NCBI GenBank assembly: GCA_022925895.1
Contig: JAKSYS010000011.1
Span: forward strand, 1 to 64,000
Length of the DNA: 64,000 nucleotides
Source: Fragilaria crotonensis
Lineage: Eukaryota > Bacillariophyta > Fragilariophyceae > Fragilariales > Fragilariaceae
Reading direction: 5' to 3'
Shown piece after piece: positions 1-10,677 of this stretch. Within the stretch, counting starts at the first letter, position 1; the number at the start of each line of letters is the position of its first letter. A model generated the notes under the pieces. That model saw nothing but the letters and a program-made list of their open reading frames with translations. It was not told the origin of the DNA and did not search any database. The translations under genes and the position numbers were made by a program.

Positions 1-979
1 AGTATAAATTAATCTTGATAGACACTGCACAAGTATTAGGAATACAGTACTAGTACCAGGTACTACCATAAAAGACACACAGAGAGAGCTTGGGGTTAGT
101 GGTTAGTGCAAGTGGGTATGAAATGAAGGCAAGGGCCGCGCCCGTTTTTTGAACCAATTTTTGAACTCGTTGCAGGGTCACATTGATGTTGATGAACAAT
201 GAGAATAACGGCCAAATCACTGTTCCCCGAGTGAGAAGATGGGCGTGAATAGTGGCTATAGGCTCCTGTTCACATTGAAGGGCTCACCTTTGGCCGTTGG
301 TGAATTCTTTGCTGATGCTGGGACACGAGTTGGCGCTGGAGTTTTCTTTCATGATTTTTTGACTTACCAATATGCAAAAGATATCCAGGCGGATGAGGCA
401 TTACTAAGTATGAAATCTGGACCGGCATTGCTGCGATTGCGGTTTCCTTTTCTGCGCAATCATTCCCTATCACGACATGCTCGGTAGAGGGACTGCGCAA
501 AATCAATTTAATTGTCAGTCGTTGCCACAAGCAAAAGCTGCTGTCACTTCAAGCGTGGACGGGCCTTCTCAGCTGGCTGACGTTGCGGATACACCATGGT
601 AAAGCTGAGTGCCCTAATTCGTGAAGGTCTCAAAAGGAGGAGTTGGATTTTAAATCGCTTTGACTTACCCCGATGCAATTTGTGGGTGCAACGCCACAAA
701 TGGACGTTAACGTTCACGCTATTGTGGAAAGGCGGCGTATGAGCGAGTCGCCCTCACACGTTGTCACATTTGACTGCGACACGACTTATGGTTGTATGGA
801 CGAACCGATCCACCAAGTTTGGAACGCATGATTCCAAGTACTACCTGCAGTCACAGTGTCACAGTACTGTGCCTCTTTCGCAGACGCCATTTCACATGGA
901 GGAGTTGACTCATAGTCAAGTCATGAAGGAGCTACCATCATGTGCTTCTCCAATATGAGATACGAATCATAAAAAAAGA
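1..979. other. No gene recognised
   Basis: I see no supportable gene. Short open frames occur on both strands but show no domain or family resemblance. The first 120 bases contain a weak echo (an AATAGGAATAC-like word and an AGAGAGAGCT motif) of the DNA upstream of the two LRR genes. Confidence 0.4.
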
Positions 980-1879
980 ATGTCTCACCCATCGCGGACA
1001 CGCAAGAAAGTCGCCAGGAAACCAACCCCTCTGAACGCCACACTCCAAACAATTCGAGAGGATGACGATCTGACCGCAGCTACCGCAACAATCAGCAGCA
1101 GCAGCACATTGCAGGATCCGAATGCGATGAGATCCAAGACGTCGACAAGTCAAAGACAAAGACAAGCAAAGGTCAGTTTGACATGGAAATCGCACCAATA
1201 TTTGCAGTTGTGCCTTGTAAAGTCGATGTGTGTTGGAACAATACAAATCTTTCGAATCACTGACGACCATCATGTCAAACCAACAGAGCGTTCCCACCGG
1301 ACCTCAAGTCTCCAGTGAGTTGACCATCTGCCACTCATCTACCACGTGTTGAAGTCAGTGTTTGCTTATAATGCGTTTTCTTGTTGGTTCAAAGTTCAAG
1401 TTGATTTCAAAGCCGCCTTTGAGACGCTCTGGAACGAAATCGGTCCGCGCACAAAGGAACTGGTGACGTTTCATCTCGGGCAGCTGTTGAAGTTCACGGA
1501 TTCCGGACGATATGGAGAATTGGCATGGATTGAATTGTGTTTCAGCCCTGATCGTTGTCATCCTGAATCTGTGGCCCAGGCCACAAATGTGGCTCTCTTT
1601 TTGGCAATCCTGCGCGATGGTCCTATTGAAGTTCTACGAGCAATCAAGGCATTTGCGGACAAGGCGTCCAATGACAGTGGCGAGGATAGGACTGGGAGTG
1701 ATTTGAGTCGCGAGAAGACAGTTCCTTCAGGACTCGGTGGAAGCGACTCCAACATCACAATGGGAGGTTCTGATGAGAGTACATCGGATGCCTCTATGCA
1801 AGATGCATCCATTTTGCTGCCAAACCAGCTGGCTCCGAAGACAAGAGTGTCGGGTAGAATCAATCGTCCAGATTATTAG
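980..1879 (+). CDS. Hypothetical protein, probably three exons
   Basis: The product is not recognised. The best model joins 980-1171, 1287-1314 and 1401-1879 and gives 232 residues. Both introns (115 and 86 bp) are GT-AG, with donors GTCAGT and GTGAGT and acceptors CAACAG and TTCAAG, and the reading frame is kept throughout. The N-terminus (MSHPSRTRKKVARK) is basic and is followed by a Ser/Thr-rich stretch. The central part, about residues 75-150, looks like a folded alpha-helical segment (AAFETLWNEIG, LGQLLKFTDSGRYGE, ATNVALFLAILR). The tail is acidic and Ser-rich and ends RINRPDY. No signal peptide or membrane segment is visible. The 28-nt middle exon is short, so the intron structure is less certain than the existence of the last exon. 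It lies outside the duplicated block. Confidence 0.5.
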
Positions 1880-3214
1880 TATCATTCTAAAAGAATTATC
1901 TAGTTGATGATTGTTTGCCTCTCAAGCTGAACAGTTGTTACGGTGCAAATCCGTGTCGATGATTGCAGAGAAACGCGTACGAAGCCATTGCTCGCTTCAA
2001 AATAAAACTGTTCGAAACTGCTGACTTGACAAAGGGCTTAGCGAACGAATGAATTCTCGCAACAAGAGACGTACCTATGACCATGAAATGTTTTGTCACA
2101 ACTCCGCCGTATGTTCAAAATAACTGTTAGGATCACCAACCCTTTTTGTCCACAACCAGTCGAGCCAAAATTACACTTGTGACACAATGAATCAACTGAC
2201 GACAAGCAACACTTCGAATCTGATCGGTTCGTCGATTCAAAACAAACGCAAACTCGTGCGCTTTCTCGATTGTTTCCAAGTAGGATGGATCCATCATGTG
2301 CATGCCATCGTCAACACAAACATCAGCCAAAAAGCCAATTTGCAGTTGTGTCAACTTAACGAATGCAAAAGATCCCTGGAATAACGAACGGGTTCAGCAG
2401 CAAATCACTCGACACGCAAGCCTGAGGGCAATTAAAAAGCTCTAGCCGATACCGCGACTGCACACGTCTCCTCTCCACAAGCTAAACGTCCGCCTCGACC
2501 TTGCCGGTACTTGCCGCCAGCTTATTTAACATGATACCGTAGGTCCGGTTTGTATCGAACACTGACAGTGAATCCAGTGAAACCTCGACTCGATGTCCCT
2601 GTTCAAAGTCGGATTTTGAATCCCATCATCGTTTTAGTGGTGACTACGGTGTCTACCGGTAGCGTTCTTCTTCAACTGCATATCGCGAAGTCGTTTATCG
2701 TTGTCAACATCATCAATCGCTCGAAAGTATGGTGAGTTGACAAAGAGACTTCCACAGGGGTCCAGCATGGCCTTTACATGTTACATTATACTCAAGCTTG
2801 TTGAAAACGAGAAAATAGATGCGATCACCGACGGCGAGTGTGTGACTCGATGCCAGAAGTCCTCTTTCGTCCTGTTGTCGAATGCGATAAACGACGCGCT
2901 TCCTATTTTTGGAAGCTTGGGTCGGACTTGTATGATGCGCTGCATTTCTCCAACAGTGGCGGCAGATCAATGGCACACCTCGTTGAACACCTCGTTCTCT
3001 GTTATCGACGAAACGAAGCCACTACAAGGACCAATGCGGTTCTGGCAGCGCTAGCTAGGCATCTGCGAGTTAAAATCATTCGTATGTTTTCAGCGTCAAC
3101 GTCGGGATCATCGTCGACAAACAGCTCGCTTTGAATTTGAGAGAAGAGAGCGCGTAAGCGATGCACACACGGTACATTTTGGGAGTATCCTTGTTCGGGA
3201 GCAGACCTCGTATG
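1880..3214. other. Intergenic, possible gene remnant
   Basis: No confident gene. Overlapping plus-strand open frames at 2701-3054 and 2838-3134 have mixed amino-acid composition and may be remnants of a decayed gene. One contains the phrase ARKYGELTKRLPQGSS. No family is recognised and no clean splice model was found. Confidence 0.3.
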
Positions 3215-3275
3215 CATACTGCATACAGTTGTACCTCTTGTAGGGTACTTCAGTACTACCATACACTGTCAACTA
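3215..3275. repeat. Direct repeat flanking LRR copy 1 (left unit)
   Basis: About 60 bp beginning CATACTGCATACAGTTG and containing CTTGTAGGGTACT recurs in direct orientation at 6417-6478, on the other side of the LRR gene. The two units differ at a few bases. The unit was not seen at the matching places around copy 2. Confidence 0.7.
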
Positions 3276-3580
3276 GCCACTATAGTTCAAATTTGCTGAA
3301 GGTCAGAGTGACTGACGATCTGACACTTCAAAGAGCGTTTAACCAGGGCCAAAAACAATATGTCATAAGATAGACAAATTAATACTCATGCCACATATAA
3401 AAACCGGATTACGTCACATCATCTTAATTTCAAATCTCAACTACTTAAATGTAATCCATGCATCCTCCTTACTCATGTACTTGTAACCTCCTCGTCCTAC
3501 ACCCAGGCTACACAAGGACTTGTACTCACAGTACCGTACATGATATTCAGTACCCAGTATAGGCATCCTTCATTCGTTTT

Positions 3581-3598
3581 TCTCTCTCTCTCTCTCTC
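3581..3598. repeat. (TC)n microsatellite
   Basis: A run of nine TC units downstream of LRR copy 1. A shorter version stands at the equivalent place near 46530 in copy 2. Confidence 0.85.
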
Positions 3599-3802
3599 AA
3601 CTTCACAACTCCACACACAAACATGAATCCCATCAAACATCAAACCATCCGCCGCCAAAATCCATCCGACTGATCCCACCATTCCATGCTTCCACCGATC
3701 CCTCAAAAGTCAAACTCGAACATCCGCAAACACGACCCGTCTCCTGTGCCTTTTTCCTTGCTGCCTTCATCCATTCATTCTTTCACTTTAGCCGCTGTAG
3801 AT

Positions 3803-5911
3803 TCACGAACAACAACCTGAAGCACACGCGATTTCTCCATCGTCGATGTAGATGTTGGGGGAAGAAGGGAGTGAGCAGAGGGATGACGGAATTGTCCCAG
3901 TCAACGAATTGTTGTTGAAATCCAACGTCGTCAACTGTGTCAACAGTCCAATCTCACTGGGAATTGAGGAAGTCAACGAATTGTAGGAGAAAGACAACAA
4001 CGTCAACTGTGTCAAGAGTCCAATCTCACTGGGAATTGAGGAAGTCAACGAATTGTCGTAGAAAGACAACAACGTCAACTGTGTCAAGAGTCCAATCTCA
4101 CTGGGAATTGAGGAAGTCAACGAATTGTAGGAGAAAGACAACAACGTCAACTGTGTCAAGAGTCCAATCTCACTGGGAATTGAGGAAGTCAACGAATTGC
4201 CGGAGAAAGACAACGACGTCAACTGTGTCAAGAGTCCAATCTCACTGGGAATTGAGGATGTCAACGAATTGCTGTAGAAAGACAACGCTGTCAACTGTGT
4301 CAAGAGTCCAATCTCACTGGGAATTGAGGAAGTCAACGAATTGCTGTCGAAATCCAACCACGTCAACTGTGGCAAGAGTCCAATCTCACTGGGAATTGAG
4401 GAAGTCAACGAATTGCCGGAGAAAGACAACGACGTCAACTGTGTCAAGAGTCCAATCTCACTGGGAATTGAGGATGTCAACGAATTGCTGTAGAAAGACA
4501 ACGCTGTCAACTGTGTCAAGAGTCCAATCTCACTGGGAATTGAGGAAGTCAACGAATTGCTGAAGAAAGACAACCTCGTCAACTGTGTCAAGAGTCCAAT
4601 CTCACTGGGAATTGAGGAAGTCAACGAATTGTAGGAGAAAGACAACAACGTCAACTGTGTCAAGAGTCCAATCTCACTGGGAATTGAGGAAGTCAACGAA
4701 TTGTCGTAGAAAGACAACAACGTCAACTGTGTCAAGAGTCCAATCTCACTGGGAATTGAGGATGTCAACGAATTGCTGTAGAAAGACAACCACGTCAACT
4801 GTGTCAAGAGTCCAATCTCACTGGGAATGGTGGAACCAGTCGTTTTGTCGTTTGAATTAGTATCAGAGTCAAATACAAATGTCGATCGACACTTTGTCAC
4901 ATTTCGAATGGAAAGAAAGTTGCAGGCAATTCCAAACGGCGTCAAGGAGGAGATTGGATTCGAGGTGGTGGTGGGCCTTCTTGTAGTTGGTGACTGCGTG
5001 GGTAGCGCCGTGCTGATTGGTTTCGGAGTTGGCGATATGGGCGCAATTGGAACGAACGTGGGGGGCGGCCTTGTTGGATCGGGACTTGTGGGTGCCGTTG
5101 TTATTGGGGCCGTGGTTGGAGGCGCCGTTGTTGGAGGCGCCGTTGCTGGTTCGGAGGTGGAAGGCACGTCTTCAGATGGAACCAGAGCTGTGGGCGCGCC
5201 TGTAATTGGGACGGTGGGAGGGGATGTCAATGAAGAACTGCTAGATGCAGATGGCTGTCGAACGACGAGTACAACCACCACCACAACAAGACCGCACGCA
5301 AGCAAGACAAGACCCAAAGTAATCCATCGACGTTGGTACCATTTCGTTCTGACGTATTGGGCCTCCGCAACCAACACCGTTCCATCCTCGTTGCCATCTG
5401 GTACCCGTTGTGCTTCAACAGCATACACACCAATTCCAGCAGCTGCAGAGTTTGGCACTCCATCTTCCTGTTTGGATTCTTCAGTGGCAAACTCTCTGGC
5501 ATTAGCATACGAACCAATTGGATACCTGATTGTCTGACTTGTGGCAGTGTTGCGAGCTGATCTTACGGGATATGCTCCAGGACCAACGTCGGAATTGCTT
5601 GCATAAACAACTGGAGGTCTTCCCATCGAGTCTACCATTCCAAACCCGGCGGCTGGCAATTGCATTCTTGGGTCAGTCGGTAGTGCATGCTCCAATTTCT
5701 TTGTATCACGGACATGATCATCAACCTTTGCTGCGGATGGCGATGACAACGAAGCGTAGGGAGAGGAACCAGAAGGAGCCGATGACGGCATGGCCGTGCT
5801 TGGCAAATCCGATGAGAATTCTTCAGCAAAGTCATGCTCCTGGATTCCTCCAGCACCTGAAGAATCCTTCGCGACGTTATCGGCACTGCCACGATTCTCC
5901 ATCGGAAACAA
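3803..5911 (-). CDS. LRR single-pass membrane protein, copy 1
   Basis: This 702-residue protein is probably a surface protein. The N-terminal 190 residues are polar and low in complexity. A membrane segment follows at about 197-217 (ITLGLVLLACGLVVVVVV), preceded by the basic YQRRW. Next comes a Thr/Pro/Ser-rich stalk (TAPPTTAPPTT repeats, about 220-315), a cysteine-bearing cap (FGIACNF...KCRS) and 13 plant-type leucine-rich repeats of 24 residues built on SIPSEIGLLTQLT. A C-terminal cap (GEIACASGCC) ends it. The TM position suggests the LRR domain faces outside or a lumen, but no separate signal peptide is visible. The repeats are almost identical at DNA level. A start at Met4 (MENRG) is also possible. 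Ligand and function are unknown. The DNA upstream is shared with copy 2 for about 450 bp. Confidence 0.88.
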   Translation of the reverse strand: MFPMENRGSADNVAKDSSGAGGIQEHDFAEEFSSDLPSTAMPSSAPSGSSPYASLSSPSAAKVDDHVRDTKKLEHALPTDPRMQLPAAGFGMVDSMGRPPVVYASNSDVGPGAYPVRSARNTATSQTIRYPIGSYANAREFATEESKQEDGVPNSAAAGIGVYAVEAQRVPDGNEDGTVLVAEAQYVRTKWYQRRWITLGLVLLACGLVVVVVVLVVRQPSASSSSSLTSPPTVPITGAPTALVPSEDVPSTSEPATAPPTTAPPTTAPITTAPTSPDPTRPPPTFVPIAPISPTPKPISTALPTQSPTTRRPTTTSNPISSLTPFGIACNFLSIRNVTKCRSTFVFDSDTNSNDKTTGSTIPSEIGLLTQLTWLSFYSNSLTSSIPSEIGLLTQLTLLSFYDNSLTSSIPSEIGLLTQLTLLSFSYNSLTSSIPSEIGLLTQLTRLSFFSNSLTSSIPSEIGLLTQLTALSFYSNSLTSSIPSEIGLLTQLTSLSFSGNSLTSSIPSEIGLLPQLTWLDFDSNSLTSSIPSEIGLLTQLTALSFYSNSLTSSIPSEIGLLTQLTSLSFSGNSLTSSIPSEIGLLTQLTLLSFSYNSLTSSIPSEIGLLTQLTLLSFYDNSLTSSIPSEIGLLTQLTLLSFSYNSLTSSIPSEIGLLTQLTTLDFNNNSLTGTIPSSLCSLPSSPNIYIDDGEIACASGCCS
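3883..4840 (-). repeat. 72-bp LRR-coding tandem repeat array, copy 1
   Basis: Thirteen head-to-tail units of 72 bp, each containing CAATCTCACTGGGAATTGAG on the plus strand. Units differ mainly in the few codons that set the exposed residues of each repeat. Because the unit is a multiple of three, the opposite strand is also open over long stretches, which explains spurious plus-strand frames here. Confidence 0.93.
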
Positions 5912-6665
5912 GTGTTAAGTATTACTGGAATGAAATTGAGTGCACGTGAGTTGAAGCGTTGATGCGATTGGTCTCCAAGACCGACGAATCAGATCAACTC
6001 CGACAGACTACCGGTAGCTCTCCTACAGGATGATATGCATCACAAGGAAACACTCGTATTCTCGAGTCGTCCGTTCACGCGAGACGAAATGTCAATACAA
6101 CAACGAGGAGGTCAAGAATAGCAACTGTTTGCGTTCTCAAACGTGTGCTGTAGTACATGTATACTCACAACCTCGTAGTTCTCAATGTATTAAATCGTAA
6201 TGCAAAATGCACAATTAATAGGAATACACTAACAGAGAGAGCTTTGTGCGAGTGCGAGAAAGAATGGCAAGGGCATGCAGATTCATTTCACAAAAATGAT
6301 CCGGAACATAATTGAATCGTACTGGTACATGAGAACGGGAGCGCTTCGTATGGGATACATGTGAACATGTGATACTATGCACTGCGATACCCTTAAAATC
6401 ATCGTATCATTCTTCACATACTGCATACAGTTGTACCTCTTGTAGGGTACTACAGTACTACCATACCCACTGTCAACTACTCTATCATAGTAGCCACTCG
6501 CCAAGGGCCATCCGATAATGTTCATACAGCACTACATGTACTGTACAATGTATGATACAGTACACGTACAGCCTACTACGCATACATACCCCAGGACGTA
6601 CTAGTCGTACTCTGCACTCGCCGTACCCAGTGGCACCTGCGACGGTATGATGGCTCTCCATCGTC
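5912..6665. other. LRR upstream region
   Basis: No gene seen. The first 450 bp match the DNA upstream of LRR copy 2 (48957-49430) and presumably hold its promoter, but I could not pick out a specific element. The right unit of the 60-bp direct repeat lies at 6417-6478. The rest is rich in GTAC and TACT words. Confidence 0.5.
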
Positions 6666-6688
6666 TACTACTAGTGTCTACCCACCTG

Positions 6689-6742
6689 ACGGGGTTAATT
6701 AACCCCATTTGGGGTTAATTAACCCCATTTGGGGTTAATTAA
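6689..6742. repeat. TTAATTAA palindrome array, left
   Basis: Three copies of the palindrome GGGGTTAATTAACCCC spaced by ATTT form a 20-bp tandem repeat just outside the left end of the piggyBac. The right side (16303-16340) has two copies of GGGGTTAATTAAGGCACA. TTAA is the target of piggyBac, so this array is a cluster of possible landing sites. Confidence 0.85.
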
Positions 6743-6976
6743 CCCCGTTTTTGCTCATATCGGTAATCGTTCCTGTTATCTTGTACATCGTCCGTTGGGA
6801 TCCAAACTTGCTGAGCGTTGTAAGAACTGTATGAAGGAGCATGGTTGAAACGGACAGTAGGCCAGTGTTGGTGGTTATTGAGTTATCAGAGTTGTTCTGC
6901 GCGAATTTTTTTTCCCTCCCAATTTTTTTGAAGTCGTGGGAATTCTCGACGATGATATTGATGCGTTCACAGCTCA

Positions 6977-7634
6977 TTGATATCATCATTAACTGAAGTG
7001 AGAATGAGCAGCAACGATCCTCGTTACCAGGTGGGGGCATTAGTGCATGCAAAAGCCATGCATGTAACGGCTCTCATTGAGTGTCACCGACGCTACGGCA
7101 GCAACGCAAAAACGAAGCTTGTCAATGGTACGGTCACAGAGCTTAGAACGGTCCCATCATCTAACCAAAAGCGAACGGTGACTCTCATTACTGCCATCTA
7201 CAGCCTTGGTGGGCAGTGCAGGAAGGTTGCTACCTTGAATTCACGGTCAGTCAACAAGGCTGGTCATGTTGCAGCCATCCCCGACGAGCGTAATGAACCC
7301 GTGACTGGACTCGGGACTGATGTATCGATTCCGATCAACATCGCAAATGAAACCTCCACCGCCAATGAAGCAAATGATGTTGATGGAACGCCCTCAAACA
7401 TTGACATGCACACAGAAAGTGAGACAATTGTATCTGATGGTTTGCCTGTTGCTCCAGAAGGAGGCCCTCAGGATGTTACACAACACGTGCTGGACACCGA
7501 TGATAATGCTCCTTCTCGGACCGCAGCAACTGCTCATGGTATAGAATGGGTCAGGGCATCAGTGAATGCATCACCATTGAATGGCAATTTCCCCAGGCGA
7601 ATTTGGAGCATCCGTAATTCCGTTGGTGCATCTA
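6977..7634 (+). pseudogene. piggyBac transposase, 5' part
   Basis: This is the N-terminal third of the transposase, about 219 residues from the first methionine (MISSLTEVRM); a start at 7004 (MSSNDPRYQVG) is as likely. It holds a basic region followed by an acidic, low-complexity linker. The frame reaches IRNSVGAS and is then interrupted by the TA-flanked element beginning at 7635. Reading across the empty TA site into 14505 gives SVGASRCDVLAPGG without loss of frame, so the gene was continuous before that insertion. Confidence 0.85.
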
Positions 7635-7694
7635 AGGGTGCCAAAACTAAGTACCATAGTTGATACAAGAATTTTTTCTCATATGTATTGGAAA

Positions 7695-7850
7695 AATTTC
7701 AGGATTCCCAAATGTACTTCAGGATTCCTGAAGTTTTGTTCAGGTTTATTTGTTTAGTTCAGGATTTGGAAGTTTGCAGTTTCCTCATTTTTATGAAGAA
7801 AATTTTTCACTCCTGAACTACTGCAGTATTATTCCTGAGCTTTTTTCTTC
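7695..7850. repeat. Subterminal repeats, left end of 6.9-kb element
   Basis: Words such as TTCAGGATTC, TTCAGGATTCCTGAA and TCCTGAACT recur within 160 bp of the left end. Similar words (GCTCAGGAATT, TTTCAGGATTTG, TTCAGGAAA) recur at 14145-14355 near the right end. Arrays of this kind often bind the transposase; that role is inferred here. Confidence 0.7.
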
Positions 7851-7869
7851 ATTATTTCGACATCAATAA

Positions 7870-8790
7870 AAATGCTGGTACTGTATGCGCTGTTTACGAT
7901 GTACTGGAGCATGGTGTATTGTAGTTTGTGTATTGTGTACGGAGTGTTGCTTCTGTGCGCCATACAATATACGAGTACAGTAATACAGCTTTTTACAGTT
8001 TCTGACATACGGTATTTGGTGCAATATGCGGTGTTCTATTGTTTACACGCATTTCATGGTCTACTGTATACGGTCTACGTTCTACCACGAAGTATGGTAG
8101 TATGGTTTATCGCGTCTATCGCACACTGGGTTATATGGTAGTAGTACTACGTATGATATACAAGTACTTGTAGTCCGAACTCCGGAATATGAAGGATGGT
8201 GGTGTATTGCTGTTTGTATTGTGTACCTGGTACCGTCGTATGCTTGTTGTGCATGGCACCAGGCGTTGCGGTGTATCGTATGGTGTGCTGCATGGTTTTG
8301 TGGCGTATCAGCATTAAGTGGCGTAGTGGCGTATGTACTACAAGCCCTGGTATGGTTCATACGTTGTACCGTACTTTGTTGTGCGTTGTGTGTTGTTTGT
8401 GATACGGAGTCCATCCTACTGGAGCAATACTGTCAGTTTTATGGTGTACTCCGAGTACGTCGTATGGTGAACTACAGTTCTTGTGTAGTGTACTGTCTAT
8501 GGTGCAGTATGCGTATGGTATGGTGGCATACGGTATGATATGGCGCGGTTTATGGTGTCGTGTACGGAGTACTACTACCAGGTACTGTTTATTAACGGAA
8601 TGGTACTGGTACGGTGCTTCATGTAAATGGTAAGGTGGTGTACATGTATTGCGTACTGTAGCTACTCGTATGACAAATGATGCCAAGTGTCTGCGCGTTT
8701 TATGATACACCGTTCTTGCGCATGCGAGAGCGATCCGTAGAACGTATAACGGCATTCCGTACTACGAGTACTTCTGGTTTGTTGTTTGTT
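7870..8790. repeat. Low-complexity GTA/TGG-rich stretch
   Basis: About 900 bp rich in G and T on the plus strand and dominated by GTAC, GTATGG, TGTAC and GTGTACTG words. Several short frames are open on both strands, but their composition (Val/Leu/Cys/Tyr, or Thr/His/Tyr on the other strand) follows the base bias and shows no domain. I do not call a gene. Confidence 0.6.
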
Positions 8791-10060
8791 CGTAGAGAGA
8801 ACATGATACTACGCAGTAGATCTTACGTAAAAAAGGTATTGTAGGTGGAATATGTCATATACACAGATTTTTCTTTCATCACCAATACCAGTGCATGCTG
8901 TACGTTTCTACTGGCTTCGAAAATGCAAACTTATGCAGCCATGGTATTGCGCTTCGTAGAACCCTACCTGTGAATTTTTGTGCGAAGTATCACATCAATT
9001 CGTTCGTTGTTTTCTGAACTCCACCACTTGCTGTCACCCCACATTGAATACTCCATTCTTCGGCACCTTCGCCCCTTCTTCCTCTTCCCACCAAGCACAC
9101 TTTGCTCTCCTTGTTGGTGAGTTGTTCCTGGTGATTGTTTGAGTGTTGATTGATTTGTTCAATCAATCAACACTCATGATGAGTTTTTGAGGTGCTCCTG
9201 TTGTGTGGGTACTGCCTCCTACGTACAGTACTCATTTCGGTATCACCGATCACCGACCGCAGTAGTACTTGGAGTATCTTTGAGGCTACGGTGAACCAGT
9301 ACTACTACTCCAGTACTCCAGTACACTCCTCCACTGTGATACTGCTGCATTGTACAGTACTGTGTTACCTACAGTACTCATGACAATGGACTGCAGTATT
9401 CGGAGTAGCCTGAGGCTACGGTAGACCAGTAGTACTTCTACTGATCTCCCCTCTACTCCGCTATGACACTGCTGCATTGTACAGTACTGTGGTGATGGCA
9501 TTGTACACCAGCAGTACTAGTACAGCTGCTGATGTTCCTGTCCAGTTGAAGACAAAGATACGTCATTGTACTTGTCCTGTGGCACCTTCATCCCGATGTA
9601 CTTCTACAATACGCTGGCAGCAGTATGCTGCTGCTTCATCGTATTGGTTACAGGCAGGCTGGTACTATTGTTCTTTCTTGTTGTTGTTTTGCATTCAATC
9701 TCACATTGTCCCGCCTTTGTTCTGCTTTTTCTTTTAGGAGGCTGCTTGTGACAATGAATGTTGAGTGCCTCATTTTGTTGTGCTTTGATGGAATATGTGC
9801 TTCTTCTGTTTGTGTGCTTCGATTGAGCATGTAAGGCAATCAGACCTTCAGAATCTTTATTCGGTCACCTGCGAGAGATTCTCATTGATATGAGTGAATC
9901 AAACCAGGTTGATCTACCGGTACAGGTTCTGTTTGTCAGTTGTCTGTTTGCATGCTCAAGAGTTGTATACACACAAGCCAGTTGCAAGATCATTCTTATT
10001 TAAACCAGCAAAATGTTGCACAATCCATCACTGTCCCAAGTCTCTCGCAAACCAGCAGTT
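8791..10060. repeat. Non-coding interior of the 6.9-kb element with tandem duplication
   Basis: A diverged tandem duplication lies at about 9259-9491: TGAGGCTACGG occurs at 9281 and 9411, and CTGCTGCATTGTACAGTACTG recurs 127 bp apart. No gene is supported in the rest of this stretch. Confidence 0.55.
9141..9175. repeat. Perfect hairpin, 15-bp stem
   Basis: GAGTGTTGATTGATT at 9141-9155 is followed by a 5-base loop (TGTTC) and its exact reverse complement at 9161-9175. It sits in non-coding DNA inside the 6.9-kb element. It is not followed by a T-run, so it is not a typical terminator. Confidence 0.85.
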
Positions 10061-10677
10061 GCTATGAATGAGGTGTAAATTCATCCCCCGCCCTGTCCAG
10101 GAAAAACAGCCAACAAACAAATCATACACATTTATTCCAGTACAGAGCAAAGCATCAAAAAAGTTGGAGGAACCGGATGATTGCAAAGCTCCTCAAGCTA
10201 CTGATGCCACTTCCTCTCCCAATCCATGCCAGCAAAAAACCAAATCTATTTTACGTGCCTATGACAAAGGGGCATTTGACTCACACAGATGGGCTCCACA
10301 TTGGGAGGTGTAGTAGCCATCGCAAAGTACTGTTGGATGGAACTTGTGGCCAAAGCCAAATTCACCATTGTTGAAATAATCTCAAATGGATCGCATACTA
10401 CCTGCGCTGCTTAATCCTCCGGTAGCTTTCACGGAAAATGGAAGCATTGGCTGAGAACCAATTTGTTGTGACAGCTTATGTGTGCTGATCATGATTGCCA
10501 ATATCTTGATGGAGTAACTTCTGCAAATTTTGTACATGTTGATGAGTTGTCTTTCACTTCACGCTTGGAAGCATCTCTGCATGAGTCCGCGCGTTGTGCC
10601 CATGGACTTCTTGGTTTTGCTCTTTTCAGAGTGTAGTATACAATCTCTGTCAGAAGAAGTGAATGATGCTCGCCACA
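10061..10677. other. No gene recognised
   Basis: An 81-codon plus frame at 10068-10313 ends in KGAFDSHRWAPHWEV and may be a coding remnant. No family is recognised and the remainder holds nothing I can support. Confidence 0.3.

Noticed and set aside
270-530. Minus-strand 86-codon frame at the left edge
   Set aside because: No family resemblance, no splice support, and overlapped by equally open frames on the other strand.
4827-5537. Gly/Val-rich plus-strand frame (and its partner at 47854-48627)
   Set aside because: It is antisense to the Thr/Pro-rich stalk and membrane segment of the LRR protein; no independent support.
9141-9175. Reading the perfect hairpin as a transcription terminator
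   Set aside because: No T-run follows it and the context is eukaryotic; kept only as a structural feature.
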